Below are positions 52,545-61,710 of a stretch of DNA of 64,000 nucleotides, one piece after another (positions within the stretch are counted from its first letter, which is position 1; every line of letters begins with the position of its first letter). The notes beneath the pieces were generated by a model. That model did no database searches, was not told the origin of the DNA, and saw nothing but the letters and a program-made list of their open reading frames with translations. This stretch comes from Streptomyces sp. NL15-2K (lineage in GTDB: Bacteria; Actinomycetota; Actinomycetes; Streptomycetales; Streptomycetaceae): positions 10,911,001-10,975,000 of the forward strand of contig NZ_CP130630.1 of the NCBI RefSeq assembly GCF_030551255.1. The letters run 5' to 3'. The position numbers and the translations under genes are program-made.

Positions 52545-52708
52545 GCAAGTCGGTCGTCGGGAAGCAGACGGCTGCCGCCCGACTCCCCTTATTACTCGCC
52601 CGGCTTGGCCTCCTTGGGGTGGCAGCGCGAACGGCGGGACCCTTCCCGGACCCCGGATGGCAGGGTGACCGGTGTGACGAGATGGCGCATCCGTGGGAGG
52701 GGCCTGGA

Positions 52709-55700
52709 GTGACGCGGGATTGGTCGTTCTTCCGGCTGAGGCGGAGCCGATCCAGGGACGGGGATGGGGCGGGGGCCGGGGCCGCGGACGGGTGGGGGAC
52801 GGAGGCGGGACGAGCCGTCCGCGACCCCGGATCGGTCGTGGCGCAGGCGTATGAGGTCGGTGAGCTCATGAGCACCGACGCCACCGGGGAGTGGCACCGC
52901 GTGTTTCACCGGGGATGGCGGCGGGAGCTCGCCATGAAGAGCCCGCCGAGCGTGCCGCGCAAGGGCTCGGCGGGGGACGAGGCGCTGCTCGACGAGGCCC
53001 GGGCCTGGCTGGAGGTGCCCCCGCATCCGCACCTGCTCGGATGCCACTTCGTCCACGCCCTGGACGGGCGGCCGCGCCTCTTCGCCGAGTACGCGCCGGG
53101 CGGAGACCTCGCCGAGGCGCTGCGCGGGGGCCGCTTCACGGCGGTCGAGGAGATCCTCGATGTGGCCGTGCAGACGGCCTGGGGCCTGGAAGCCCTGCAC
53201 GGGGCGGGTCGCGTGCACGGGGACGTGCGGGCGTCGGCGGTGGTGTTCGCCGCCGACGGCACCGCGAAGCTCGCCGGCTTCGGATCGCCGCGGCGGGAGC
53301 CGGCGGACGACATGGGGCAATGGTCCGCGCTGCTGGTGGAGATGTTCACCGGGGGGCGGGACCTGGAGGCGGCGGTCCGACAGGAGCCGCTGCCCGGCCG
53401 GCCGACGCCGCCCGGGGCCGTGGTGGCGCTGCTGCGTGCGTGTCTCGACCCCGATCCGGCCGTACGGCCCGCCGGCATGGGCGTCGTGGCGGAACGCCTG
53501 GCCGCGCTGTACGAGCAGGAACTGGGCCGTCCGTATCCCCGGCAAGGCCCGCCTTCGGCCGTTCCTCGCGCGGACGGGTGGAACAACAAGGCGTTGTCCC
53601 TGCTCGCGCTGGATGAGGAGGAGCGAGCCGAAGCCTGTTGGGAACAGGCACTGCGGGACGACCCCCGCCACGCGGACGCGACCTTCAACCTGGGCGTGAG
53701 GCACTGGCGCTCCGGCCGTATCACCGACGACGAGTTGATGCGCCGCCTGGAGGCGGTGGGACAGGCCGACGCGGCGAGCGGTGCGCCGGAGGCGCGTATC
53801 CCGTACCTGTCGGGGCTGGCGCACCTGGAACGCGGGGATGCCGCGGCCTCCGTCGCACGGCTGACGGAGGCCGCCCGGCTCGCGCCCGAGGACCCGGAGA
53901 TCGCCTCCGCCCTGGAGGCCGCGGCCGCCGGCGCGGAGGCGGGTCACGATACGACGTTGTCCGCCAGGTCCGACCCCGGCTGGATCTGGTCGGTGGCGGT
54001 GACGCCGGACGGCGGGCACGCCCTGTGGGGCTCGGAGGACGGTGCACTGCGCTGGTGGGACGTACACGCGGGCCGACATCTGGCCACCCTCACCGGCCAC
54101 ACCGGGCCCATGTGGAGCGTCGTGCTGACCCCCGACGGCCGGCACGCCCTCTCCGGGTCGGAAGACGGCACGGTGCGGTGGTGGGACCTGGCCGCCCGTC
54201 GCTGTCTGCGCACGCTGACCGGCCACACCCGGGCCGTGCGCGGGGTGGCGGTGACACCGGACGGCCGATACGCGCTCTCGGGGTCGGCGGACGGCACGGT
54301 CCGCCGCTGGGACCTGCGCGACGGCCGGTGTCTGGCCACGTTCACCGACGAAGTCGCCGTCCTCGCGGTGGCGTCGACGCCGGACGGCAGGTATGCGATG
54401 GCGGGCGGAAACAAGGGCCTGCTGCGGTGGTGGGACCTGCGCCGCCGCCAGGCGCGCACCCTCCCCGGCCACACCGACGCGGTCCGCTCGGTGGCGATGA
54501 CCTCCGACGGCCGGTATGCCCTGTCCGTGAGCAAGGACAGTGAGGTGCGGTGGTGGGATCTGGAGAAGGGCGACTGCCTGCGCACCTTCACCGAGCACGC
54601 CGGGACGGTCTGTTCGGTGGCGGTGACGCCCGACGGCCGTATCGGCGTGTCGGGGGGCCTGGACCGCACGGTGCGGTGCTGGGACCTGACCACCGGCCGT
54701 TGCCTGCGCACGATCCGCCATGACTACCTGGTCCTTGGGGTCACGGTGACACCGGACGGGCGCCGGGTGTTCTCCAGCGCTTCGGACCGCAAGGTGCGCG
54801 CCTGGAGCCTCACGGAGCGGTCACCAGCTCCGTGGATCCCCAGCCGCCCCGGCGACGCGGCCGAACTGGCGACCAGGGCACGTGAGTTCCGGTCCCGATT
54901 GGACGAAGCGCGGGACCTGCTGAGGAGCGGGCAGGTCACCGGCGCGGCCGAGCGGCTGCGGCAGGCGCGAGCCGTGCCGGGCCATGCTCGCGACCCCGAG
55001 CTGCTGCGGCTGTGGGCGCAGGCCGGCCGGCGTGGTCGGCGGACCGCGTTCCTCGACATCCGGCCGGTCCGGACGCTCGACGTCCCGTCCGGCATCACCT
55101 CGCTGGCGCTCGCCCCCGACGGAGCGCACGCGGTGACCGCCGGCTGGGACAACGCGGTGCGCTGGTGGGATCTGACCACCGGCGAGTGCCCGCGGGAACT
55201 GTCCGGTCACACCGACGCCGTCACCTCGCTGGCCCTGACGTCCGACGGGCGCAGGGCGTTGTCCGGCAGTGCCGATCACACGCTGCGCTGGTGGGACCTC
55301 AACACGGGGGAGTGCCTGAGGACGCTGTCCGGCCACGCCGACGCGGTCACCTCGGCAGCGCTCACCTCCGACGGCGGCCACGTCCTGTCCGCGGGGGCCG
55401 ATCACACGCTCCGCTGGTGGGATCTGGCCACGGGCGAGTGCGTGAGCGTGCTGACCGGCCACACCGGCACCGTCACGTCTCTGGCGCTGACGCCCGACGG
55501 GCGCCACGCCGTGTCGGGCAGCGCCGACGCCACCATGCGGTGGTGGGACGTGAACTCCGGCGCGTGCCTGAAGTCCTTCCCCAGCCATGGATGTTCGGTG
55601 GACGCCGTGGCGGTGGCCCCGGACGGCCGCCACGCGCTGGCCGGTGAGGACTGCGGCAACATGCAGTGGGTGCGGTTGGAGCACGGGCGGACCCTGACCG

Positions 55701-55957
55701 AACTGAACGGGCACGTGGGATCGGTGGCAGCCGCCGCGGTGACCTCCGACGGCGGCCACGCACTGTCCGCGGGCCTGGACGGCACACTTCGCTGGTGGGA
55801 CCTGGGCTCGGGGGAGTGCCGCCGCCTGATCACCGTGCACGGCGACGAGGTCTGCGCGACGACGGTCACCTCGGACGCCTGTCATGCCCTCTCGGGCAGC
55901 AGAGACGGCACCGTCGTGCTGTGGGCCCTGGACTGGGACTACACGTTCTCCCACTGA
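52709..55957 (+). CDS. Pseudokinase-TPR protein with two seven-bladed WD40 propellers
   Basis: A 1082-residue protein. Residues about 45-275 match a Ser/Thr kinase, but the Gly-rich loop is absent, the Asn of HRDxKxxN is Ala (HGDVRASAV) and DFG reads GFG, so it is probably catalytically dead; the ATP Lys (Lys77 in AMKSP) remains. A TPR-like segment (about 290-350) and a spacer follow. Then come fourteen WD40 repeats in two groups of seven, about 419-700 and 794-1082, each unit with a TPDGRxALSGS strand and a WWDL ending. No membrane segment is evident, unlike many bacterial receptor kinases. GTG at 52709 is chosen for GGGAGGGG upstream; ATG at 52682 is an alternative. Confidence 0.88.
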   Translation: MTRDWSFFRLRRSRSRDGDGAGAGAADGWGTEAGRAVRDPGSVVAQAYEVGELMSTDATGEWHRVFHRGWRRELAMKSPPSVPRKGSAGDEALLDEARAWLEVPPHPHLLGCHFVHALDGRPRLFAEYAPGGDLAEALRGGRFTAVEEILDVAVQTAWGLEALHGAGRVHGDVRASAVVFAADGTAKLAGFGSPRREPADDMGQWSALLVEMFTGGRDLEAAVRQEPLPGRPTPPGAVVALLRACLDPDPAVRPAGMGVVAERLAALYEQELGRPYPRQGPPSAVPRADGWNNKALSLLALDEEERAEACWEQALRDDPRHADATFNLGVRHWRSGRITDDELMRRLEAVGQADAASGAPEARIPYLSGLAHLERGDAAASVARLTEAARLAPEDPEIASALEAAAAGAEAGHDTTLSARSDPGWIWSVAVTPDGGHALWGSEDGALRWWDVHAGRHLATLTGHTGPMWSVVLTPDGRHALSGSEDGTVRWWDLAARRCLRTLTGHTRAVRGVAVTPDGRYALSGSADGTVRRWDLRDGRCLATFTDEVAVLAVASTPDGRYAMAGGNKGLLRWWDLRRRQARTLPGHTDAVRSVAMTSDGRYALSVSKDSEVRWWDLEKGDCLRTFTEHAGTVCSVAVTPDGRIGVSGGLDRTVRCWDLTTGRCLRTIRHDYLVLGVTVTPDGRRVFSSASDRKVRAWSLTERSPAPWIPSRPGDAAELATRAREFRSRLDEARDLLRSGQVTGAAERLRQARAVPGHARDPELLRLWAQAGRRGRRTAFLDIRPVRTLDVPSGITSLALAPDGAHAVTAGWDNAVRWWDLTTGECPRELSGHTDAVTSLALTSDGRRALSGSADHTLRWWDLNTGECLRTLSGHADAVTSAALTSDGGHVLSAGADHTLRWWDLATGECVSVLTGHTGTVTSLALTPDGRHAVSGSADATMRWWDVNSGACLKSFPSHGCSVDAVAVAPDGRHALAGEDCGNMQWVRLEHGRTLTELNGHVGSVAAAAVTSDGGHALSAGLDGTLRWWDLGSGECRRLITVHGDEVCATTVTSDACHALSGSRDGTVVLWALDWDYTFSH

Positions 55958-55988
55958 GCGTTGCGGGGAGAGCGAGGTGGGGAAGCCG

Positions 55989-56738
55989 ATGACACGCGGA
56001 GACGGTCTGTTATCCAGGATGCGGAACCGGCGCGCCGCGTCGGCCGCCCGCGGAGCGGACGCGCCGCCGCTCCGGGACGGGACGCCGCCGGAGCCGTATG
56101 CCGAGACCGACGACGGGGTCGTGCGGCGCACCGGCGAGACCGTGCTCGGGACCTACCGCATCGGTGAGCAACTCGGCGCCGGTGGTATGGGCGTGGTCCA
56201 CCGGATTCGTCACCGTGGCCGGAACGAGGACCTCGCCGTGAAAAGCCCGCGGCCCGAGCTGTGGGCGTCCGCGTCCGGGATCACGGCGTTCGTGGACGAG
56301 GCCGAGGTCTGGGTGGGCCTGCCGCCGCATCCGCATCTGTGCACCTGCCACTACGTCCGGGAGCTGGGCGGGGTGCCGCGGCTCTTCGCCGAGTTCGTCG
56401 AGGGCGGCACCGTCGCCCAGGCACTGGCAGCGGGGCGGCTGGTCGGGCTGCCGGAGATCCTGGAAGTGGCGATCCAGATGGCGTGGGGCCTTCGGGCCTG
56501 CGCGGGCAGCACGGTCAACTCGGTGACGGTGGCTCCGGACGGCCGGACCGCCCTGTCCAGCGGCTTCGACAAGACCGTGCGCCGGTGGGATCTCCTGACG
56601 GGGCCTGCCGCCCCCCGCAGCTACAGCCGACCCCGTTCCGCGCTCGACCTGGGAGCGCATGCGGAGGAGTTCCAGCACGAGATCAGTCCGCCGGGCCACT
56701 CCTCGCGCTGCGGCGGGGTGCTGATCGGGCGGCCGTAG
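55989..56738 (+). pseudogene. Collapsed Ser/Thr kinase-WD40 gene
   Basis: ATG at 55989 (GAGGTGGGGAAG upstream) opens an N-lobe that is better preserved than its neighbour's: LGTYRIGEQLGAGGMGVVHRI (intact Gly-rich loop) and LAVKSPRPE (ATP Lys). At about 56490-56510 the C-lobe ends at QMAWGL and the frame jumps straight into one WD40 blade (STVNSVTVAPDGRTALSS, KTVRRWDLLTG). The catalytic loop and almost all blades are missing. The remaining 44 codons (from about 56605) are out of any family frame and run into the antisense methyltransferase gene. It looks like an internal deletion between repeat-like segments of a gene paralogous to 52709-55957. Confidence 0.8.
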
Positions 56739-57514
56739 GCGGCAGCGCGCTCGCGCAGGGTGTGGCTGTCGGCCTGCCAGCCGTGCCCGGCCAGCCAGCC
56801 CACCGGGTCGTCGGGCATCTCCGAGACCCACATGGACGCCGCCGATCCCGGCGCTGCGTCCGCGCCGAAGCGCTCGATCACACCGCGCGAGCCCAATGTC
56901 AGCCCCATCCGACTGCCTGCCGCCGACTGCGCACTGATCCGGGCCAGCAGCAGCTCCACCGCGTCCTCGGGCAGATAGATCAGCAGTCCTTCGGCGATCC
57001 ACGCGGTCGGCACGGCCGGGTCGTGCCCTGCGGCGGCCAGCGCGCCTGGCCAGTCCTCACGCAGATCCACCGCGACGGTGATCCGCTCGCAGCGTGCGAC
57101 GGCCCGCTCCTGGCGCAGCACCGAAGCCTTGAAGTCCAGTGGAGCGGCGGTGTCGACCTCGAACAGCCGGGTGCCCTCGGGCCAGTCCATCCGGAAGGCC
57201 CGGCTGTCCATGCCGGCGCCGAGCAGCACGACCTGCCGGACCCCGGACGCGGAGGCCTGCTGCAACAGGTCGTCGAGGAACTTCGTCCTGATGACGATGG
57301 AGAACGACACGGCCAGCCGGCGGCGTTGCGCGGCCTCGTCATCGGGCAGCGGCGGCGAGGAGGGCCACAGGCCGCCGGCGGTGGCGAAGGCCTGTGCCAG
57401 TGGATCGCGGAACAGCGCGTTCTCCCGCTCGGTCTCCAGCGCCCGCACCCTGGCCACCCCCACCGCCGTGGCCCACACTCCGGACGGCTGCACCCGCTCC
57501 TGCTCACCAGTCAC
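56621..57514 (-). CDS. SAM-dependent methyltransferase (PF04072 family), possibly disabled
   Basis: A 297-residue protein of the leucine carboxyl methyltransferase-like family common in actinobacteria. It reads VARVRALETERENALFRDPLA, then the SAM motif VVLLGAGMDSRAFR, DLREDW and AWIAEGLLIYLP. The C-terminus normally ends near GGLISAR; here the last 15 or so residues run through sequence shared with the broken kinase gene. Start is GTG at 57512-57514, ten bases from the end of the IS element, so its original promoter and ribosome binding site have been displaced. Whether it is still expressed is doubtful; transcription from inside the IS would have to provide it. Confidence 0.72.
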   Translation of the reverse strand: MTGEQERVQPSGVWATAVGVARVRALETERENALFRDPLAQAFATAGGLWPSSPPLPDDEAAQRRRLAVSFSIVIRTKFLDDLLQQASASGVRQVVLLGAGMDSRAFRMDWPEGTRLFEVDTAAPLDFKASVLRQERAVARCERITVAVDLREDWPGALAAAGHDPAVPTAWIAEGLLIYLPEDAVELLLARISAQSAAGSRMGLTLGSRGVIERFGADAAPGSAASMWVSEMPDDPVGWLAGHGWQADSHTLRERAAAYGRPISTPPQREEWPGGLISCWNSSACAPRSSAERGRL

Positions 57515-57527
57515 CGCGCCAGCCTAG

Positions 57528-59228
57528 AAGATCACTGAAAATGTTGCGGGTTCTGGCCCCGGCCCGGTAGGGCCGGGGTCAGTCTTGTAGGCATGCAGGG
57601 GGAATGGGCCGGGGAGATGGTCGGGCCGGATGTGTGGGAGACCTGCCGGGAGTTGATCCCGGCCGGGAGCGTATTTGCGTTTCTGGCCGAGCACCGGGAG
57701 GCACTGTTCCCGCCGTCGATGTTCGCGGACATGTACCCGTCGTCCAACGGCCGTCCGAGTCTGCCGCCGCAGGTCCTGGCCGCCACCGTGGTGCTGCAGA
57801 GCCTGCAGGGGCTGTCGGACTTCGAGACGGTCCAGGAACTGCGGTGTGATCTGCGGTGGAAAGCGGCCTGTGGGCTGGGCTTGTACGACATGGCGTTCGA
57901 TCCGTCGCTGCTGACGTACTTCAGGCGCCGGCTGCGCCACTCGGCCGAGCCGATGCGGATTTTCACCAAGGTCAAGGAGGTCGTGGCCGCGACCGGGGTG
58001 CTCAAGGGCAAGCAGCGGCGTGCTGTGGACTCCACCGTCCTCGATGACGCGGTGGCCACCCAGGACACCGTCACCCAGATCGTCTCCGCGATCCGCCGGG
58101 TGATCCGTGATGTCCCTGGAGCCCAGGAGGCCGCCGCGGAGCACTGCCGCGCGCACGACTACACCGACCCGGGCAAACCGAAGATCGCCTGGAACGACGA
58201 GCAGGCGCGCGCTGCGCTGGTGGATGCGCTGGTCACCGACGCCCTCAACCTGCTCGGGCGCCTGCCCGATCGTGAGCTGGGCGAGAAGGCCGCGAACGCG
58301 ATGGGCCTGCTGGCCCTGGTCGCCGGGCAGGATGTGGAACCGGCCGAGGACTCCGACGGACGCGATGGCCGCTGGCGCATCGCCCGGCGCACCGCGCCCG
58401 ACCGGACGGTGTCCACCGTCGATCCCGACGCCCGGCACATCCACAAAAACCGCACCCGCCACCAGGACGGATTCAAAGGACACGTCTCCTTCGAGCCGGA
58501 GAGCGGGCTGTTCACCGCCGTCGCTGTCACCGGCGGCTATGGTCCCGGCAACCACGAAGCGGCCGTTGCCCGTGATCTGCTGGACGGGGAGGACGGCGAG
58601 TTAACCGTGCTCGGCGACTCCGCCTACGGCACCGGCGAGCTGCGCGAACAGTTGCAGGCCGCGGGCCACACCCTGGTCATCAAGCCACCGCCGCTGCGGC
58701 AGGTGATCCCCGGCGGCTTCACCATCGACGACTTCCGCATCGACCCAGCCGCCGGCACCGCGACCTGCCCAGCCGGACGAACCGCCAACTTCGGCCAGAT
58801 CAAAGCCGACGGGGCCCGCACCGCCCAGTTCAAACGCCTCTGCGTCGGCTGCCCCCTGCGCGAGCGCTGCACCACATCCAAGACCGGACGCACCCTCAAC
58901 ATCCACCCCCAGCATGAACTGCTGACCGCCGCCCGCCGAGACGCCGCCGACCCGGCCTGGCAGGCCGAATACCGCAGATGGCGGCCCCCGGTCGAACGCG
59001 CCATCGCCTGGCTGGTCGCCAAGGGCAACCGACGCGTCCCGCACCGCGGCGTCATCGCCAACAACCTCTGGCTGCACCACCGCGCCGCCGCCCTCAACCT
59101 CCGCCGACTGATCAACCTCGGACTCACCCGGACCGGCACCACCTGGCACCTCACCCCGGCCACCACATAGCGAAAAGGGCCGCCCGGCCCACGGCCGGAC
59201 AGCCCTCAACAAGATTTTCAGTGATCTT
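57528..59228 (+). mobile_element. Complete IS1182-family insertion sequence
   Basis: Length 1701 bp. Terminal inverted repeats match at 18 of 19 positions: AAGATCACTGAAAAT then G or C then TTG. Both ends are flanked by CTAG (57524-57527 and 59229-59232), a 4-bp palindromic target duplication as expected for this family. One intact transposase gene fills it. Just inside the left end a stem GACCCCGGCCC/GGGCCGGGGTC (57553-57580) could block transcription entering the element. Confidence 0.93.
57593..59170 (+). CDS. IS1182-family DDE transposase
   Basis: A 525-residue transposase. The N-terminal helix-turn-helix type region is PSSNGRPSLPPQVLAATVVLQSLQGLSD and YFRRRLRHS; the DDE core has RRAVDSTVLDDA, then the segment with HQDGFKGHVSFEPESGLFTAVAVTGG and LGDSAYGTGELREQL, and a Cys-rich CVGCPLRERCTTSKTGRTLNIHPQHELL insert; the last acidic residue is in RPPVERAIAWLVAKGNRRVPHRG. 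The frame is complete, so the element may be active. Confidence 0.93.
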   Translation: MQGEWAGEMVGPDVWETCRELIPAGSVFAFLAEHREALFPPSMFADMYPSSNGRPSLPPQVLAATVVLQSLQGLSDFETVQELRCDLRWKAACGLGLYDMAFDPSLLTYFRRRLRHSAEPMRIFTKVKEVVAATGVLKGKQRRAVDSTVLDDAVATQDTVTQIVSAIRRVIRDVPGAQEAAAEHCRAHDYTDPGKPKIAWNDEQARAALVDALVTDALNLLGRLPDRELGEKAANAMGLLALVAGQDVEPAEDSDGRDGRWRIARRTAPDRTVSTVDPDARHIHKNRTRHQDGFKGHVSFEPESGLFTAVAVTGGYGPGNHEAAVARDLLDGEDGELTVLGDSAYGTGELREQLQAAGHTLVIKPPPLRQVIPGGFTIDDFRIDPAAGTATCPAGRTANFGQIKADGARTAQFKRLCVGCPLRERCTTSKTGRTLNIHPQHELLTAARRDAADPAWQAEYRRWRPPVERAIAWLVAKGNRRVPHRGVIANNLWLHHRAAALNLRRLINLGLTRTGTTWHLTPATT

Positions 59229-59232
59229 CTAG

Positions 59233-59496
59233 ATGATCGATTCCGACCAGTACGGCATCCTCGTCGAAGCCGAGGCAGCCGCCCAGATCGTCCAAGCCGC
59301 CGGCCTACCCGCCGGCCCGCTCTTCGGCCCCTCCAACGCCCAGTGCCTGGCCCGCATCGAGACACTGCCCATCGAAGACCAGCAAACACTCGTCCGCGCA
59401 GCGGCCCGCCGATACGCCACCACCGCGCCCTCACCTCGCCCGGCCCGTTATGCACCAGCCGCCCGACCGGCCCAGCCACCGCGCCGTACCCGCTGA
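59233..59496 (+). CDS. Small hypothetical protein
   Basis: An 87-residue frame starting at the base after the CTAG target duplication: MIDSDQYGILVEAEAAAQIV, an amphipathic first half, then an Ala/Pro/Arg-rich tail. I recognise no family. The IS has removed whatever promoter it had. Both its reality and its expression are uncertain; it could be a remnant of the same genomic island as the integrase relics downstream. Confidence 0.4.
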   Translation: MIDSDQYGILVEAEAAAQIVQAAGLPAGPLFGPSNAQCLARIETLPIEDQQTLVRAAARRYATTAPSPRPARYAPAARPAQPPRRTR

Positions 59497-59499
59497 CCG

Positions 59500-59852
59500 G
59501 CTTGGGTCTGCGCCGCAGCGACTGCCATCTGCAGCCGGACTCGGGGGCGTTGGGTTGTGAGGTGGAGGGCGCGCACGTGCATGTGCGGCGCCGGGCGAAT
59601 GTGAACCGGGCGTGGTCGAAGTCGAAGCTGGCGGTCGCCGACTACGTGGAGAACGTCCGGCCGCGGTTCGGCTGCGAGTACCCCGCGTTGTGGGTGACCG
59701 AGCCGGGCGGCCGGGTCAAGCCGGCGGAGATCAACGCACGGCTCGTCGCCTACCGCGACGCCCTGAAGCTCCCGAAGGAGCTGACCGTCCACTCCGCTCG
59801 CCACGCCTACGTCACCCAGCTCACGGAGGAGGGGGTCGACCGGCGGTTTCTG
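59500..59852 (+). pseudogene. Tyrosine integrase relic 1
   Basis: In one frame the segment reads GLGLRRSD, HVHVRRRANVNRAWSKSK, VADYVENVRPRFGCEYPALWVTEPGGRVKPAEINARLVAYRDAL and LTVHSARHAYVTQLTEEGVDRRFL. These are the arm and core of a Streptomyces tyrosine recombinase including the HxxR motif (HSARH). The N-terminal domain and the C-terminal catalytic Tyr are missing. Downstream it is joined directly to the oxidoreductase relic. Confidence 0.75.
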
Positions 59853-60346
59853 ACGAGACGGTGGTCATCGACACCTCGAACTACTACCCCGGCATGCTCA
59901 GCGAGCCGATCGAGGCGGTGGACAACGGCCAGGTGGAGAGCGTGTACACCGCCGAGCTGCTCGGCCGCCCCGTGGTCAAGGCGTGGAACGCCGCGCTGGC
60001 CGAAACCCAGCGGACCAAGGGTGTTCCGGCCGGAACGCCCGGCCGCCTAGCCATCCCCGTCGCCGGCGACTTCGAGGAGGCGCGGAAGGTGGCCATGAGC
60101 CTGGTGGACGACACCGGCTTCGACGCCTACGACGCCGGCACGCTGGCCGACTCCTGGCGCCAGCAGCCGAACAGCCCCGCCTACTGCACCGAACTGACCC
60201 TCGACGAGCTGCCGGCGGCCCTGGCCGCGGCCGACCGCGTCAAGGACGCGGCCATCCGCGACAGCGTCCCAGAACGCTTGGCCACCCTCCCGGCCACGGC
60301 CACCCTGGAGGACGTCGTCGAGATGAACCGCGCCGCCCACCGCTGA
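59850..60346 (+). pseudogene. C-terminal part of an F420/NADP-type oxidoreductase
   Basis: Frame starting within the integrase relic: TVVIDTSNYYPGMLSEPIE, then VVKAWNAALAETQRTKGVPAG, GRLAIPVAGDFEEARKVAMSLVDDTGFDAYDAGTLADSW and a helical tail. It matches the C-terminal two-thirds of the NADPH-dependent F420 reductase-like family. The N-terminal Rossmann segment is absent, so the cofactor site is incomplete and the fragment is dead. Ends at TGA 60344-60346. Confidence 0.72.
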
Positions 60347-60617
60347 GTCACCCGACGCGGCTCTCGTGCACGTAACGGCGCGAGGGCGGCCGCGTCGGCA
60401 CGCCACGAACACACAAGACGAACACGAAGAGCGCACAGTCCCCCGCGCTGCGACCTGCAGTCTCGGCACGCCACTGCCCGCGAGCATCCGCATGCCTGCC
60501 GGTACCCGCAAGGCACATCCTGCACCCGGCCCTTACGCCGGCTGCCTCCTTGCACGGCCTGCCGTACTGCGCCGCGGCCGCCGTGGCGGTGACTGCGCGC
60601 CATGGAGAGGAACCACC
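60347..60617. other. Leader of the nitroreductase gene, no gene seen
   Basis: About 270 bp between the oxidoreductase relic and the nitroreductase. It contains the ribosome binding site for the TTG start (GGAGAGGAACC) and no other recognisable feature. Confidence 0.5.
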
Positions 60618-61316
60618 TTGCCCGGCACCGCATCACCCTTCACCGACATCGCACTCGCCCGACGCTCCCCCCGACGGTTCCTGCCCACCGCCCTGTCCCC
60701 CGCGGACATCCGCGGCGTGCTGGAAGACGCGCAGACGGCCCCTTCGAACAGCAACACCCAGCCGTGGACGGTGCACGTCGTCTCGGGTGCGGCACGAGAC
60801 ACCCTGGGCAAGGAACTGCTCCGCGCCGAGGAGGAGGGACGGACATCCCCGTATTTCACCGATGGCTACGGCGAAGGCCTCTACCTCGAGCGGTCACAGA
60901 CGCTGGGCGCGAGTGTCTACCGGGCCCTGGGCGTCGAGCGCTCGGACCGGGACGGCAGGAGGGCGGCGGTCCGCGAGAACCTGGAGTTCTACGGCGCTCC
61001 CCATGCCGCCTTCCTGTTCATGCCGGCACTCGGCGACGGGGTGCGTACGGCCGGCGACATCGGCATGTACGCGCAGAACTTCCTGCTCTCGCTGGCGGCC
61101 CGGGGGCTGGCCGGCATCCCGCAGACCATACTCGGCGTCTACGCCGACACCGTCCGCGAGTTCCTGGGTGTCCCCGCGGAGCTCAAGCTGCTGTTCGGCA
61201 TCTCCTTCGGCATGGCTGACCCGACGGCACCGGTGAACACGCTCCGCACGGAGCGGGTTCCGCTGCAGCGGAGCGTGGTCCTGCATGACACCCCGGGAGT
61301 CCTCGACAGGCCGTAG
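60618..61316 (+). CDS. Nitroreductase family protein
   Basis: A 232-residue FMN-dependent nitroreductase. The family N-terminus is IALARRSPRRFLPTALSPADIRGVLEDAQTAPSNSNTQPWTVHVVSG (FMN site), later YAQNFLLSLAARGLAGIPQTILGVY. Reduces nitro groups or quinones with NAD(P)H in characterised relatives; natural substrate unknown. No ATG is in frame near the family start; TTG at 60618 with GAGAGGAACCACC upstream fits the alignment. Confidence 0.85.
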   Translation: MPGTASPFTDIALARRSPRRFLPTALSPADIRGVLEDAQTAPSNSNTQPWTVHVVSGAARDTLGKELLRAEEEGRTSPYFTDGYGEGLYLERSQTLGASVYRALGVERSDRDGRRAAVRENLEFYGAPHAAFLFMPALGDGVRTAGDIGMYAQNFLLSLAARGLAGIPQTILGVYADTVREFLGVPAELKLLFGISFGMADPTAPVNTLRTERVPLQRSVVLHDTPGVLDRP

Positions 61317-61415
61317 TTCTTCCGCCCGCAGGGCCATCCGACGCCTGGGCCGGGCCGCCACTCGACCGGCTCGGGCCCGGCGCCCGCGGCTTTTGACAAT
61401 CTGGAGGATCCCTCC

Positions 61416-61432
61416 ACCTTCTCGGAGAAGGT
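61416..61432. promoter_or_regulatory. MerR-like palindrome without an obvious gene
   Basis: ACCTTCTC-G-GAGAAGGT, a perfect 8-bp dyad, follows TTGACA (61393-61398) and the smaller dyad GGAGG-ATC-CCTCC. With a 17-bp spacer the -10 region would fall inside the palindrome, as in MerR-regulated promoters. The gene downstream is only a monooxygenase relic, so this may be an orphaned promoter. Confidence 0.45.
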
Positions 61433-61468
61433 AAACGGAGGCATCCTCCCGGCGCGACGATCCCGCCG

Positions 61469-61671
61469 CGCACGGAGAAGTGCGAGCGTGCCCACGAGGT
61501 CATCCAGATCGTCCAGGCACTGTGGGGCAGCTGGGAGAAGGGCGCCTGGCTGCTCGACGTCACCGGCGAGCGGTTCGCCGACATGGGCAAGATCCAGCCG
61601 GTCAACCTGCAGGGCAAGCAACGCGCCGCCTCCCGCGGCCCGCCGCCCATCCCTCCGTCCGAGCGGGGGAT
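61469..61671 (+). pseudogene. Relic of a luciferase-like flavin monooxygenase (NtaA type)
   Basis: One frame reads RTEKCERAHEVIQIVQALWGSWEKGAWLLDVTGERFADMGKIQPVNLQGK then SRGPPPIPPSERG. This is the middle of the nitrilotriacetate monooxygenase/LLM flavoprotein family, in which RAHE-x-IQIVQALW, WEKGAW and RGPLPIPPS are usual. Both ends are missing. Confidence 0.7.
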
Positions 61672-61710
61672 GCTTGACCTTTCGGGTGGTGTCGTCACCG
61701 CAGGCAAAGA

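Noticed and set aside
57524..58555. Long minus-strand frame inside the IS element
   Set aside because: Antisense to the transposase and without a family match.
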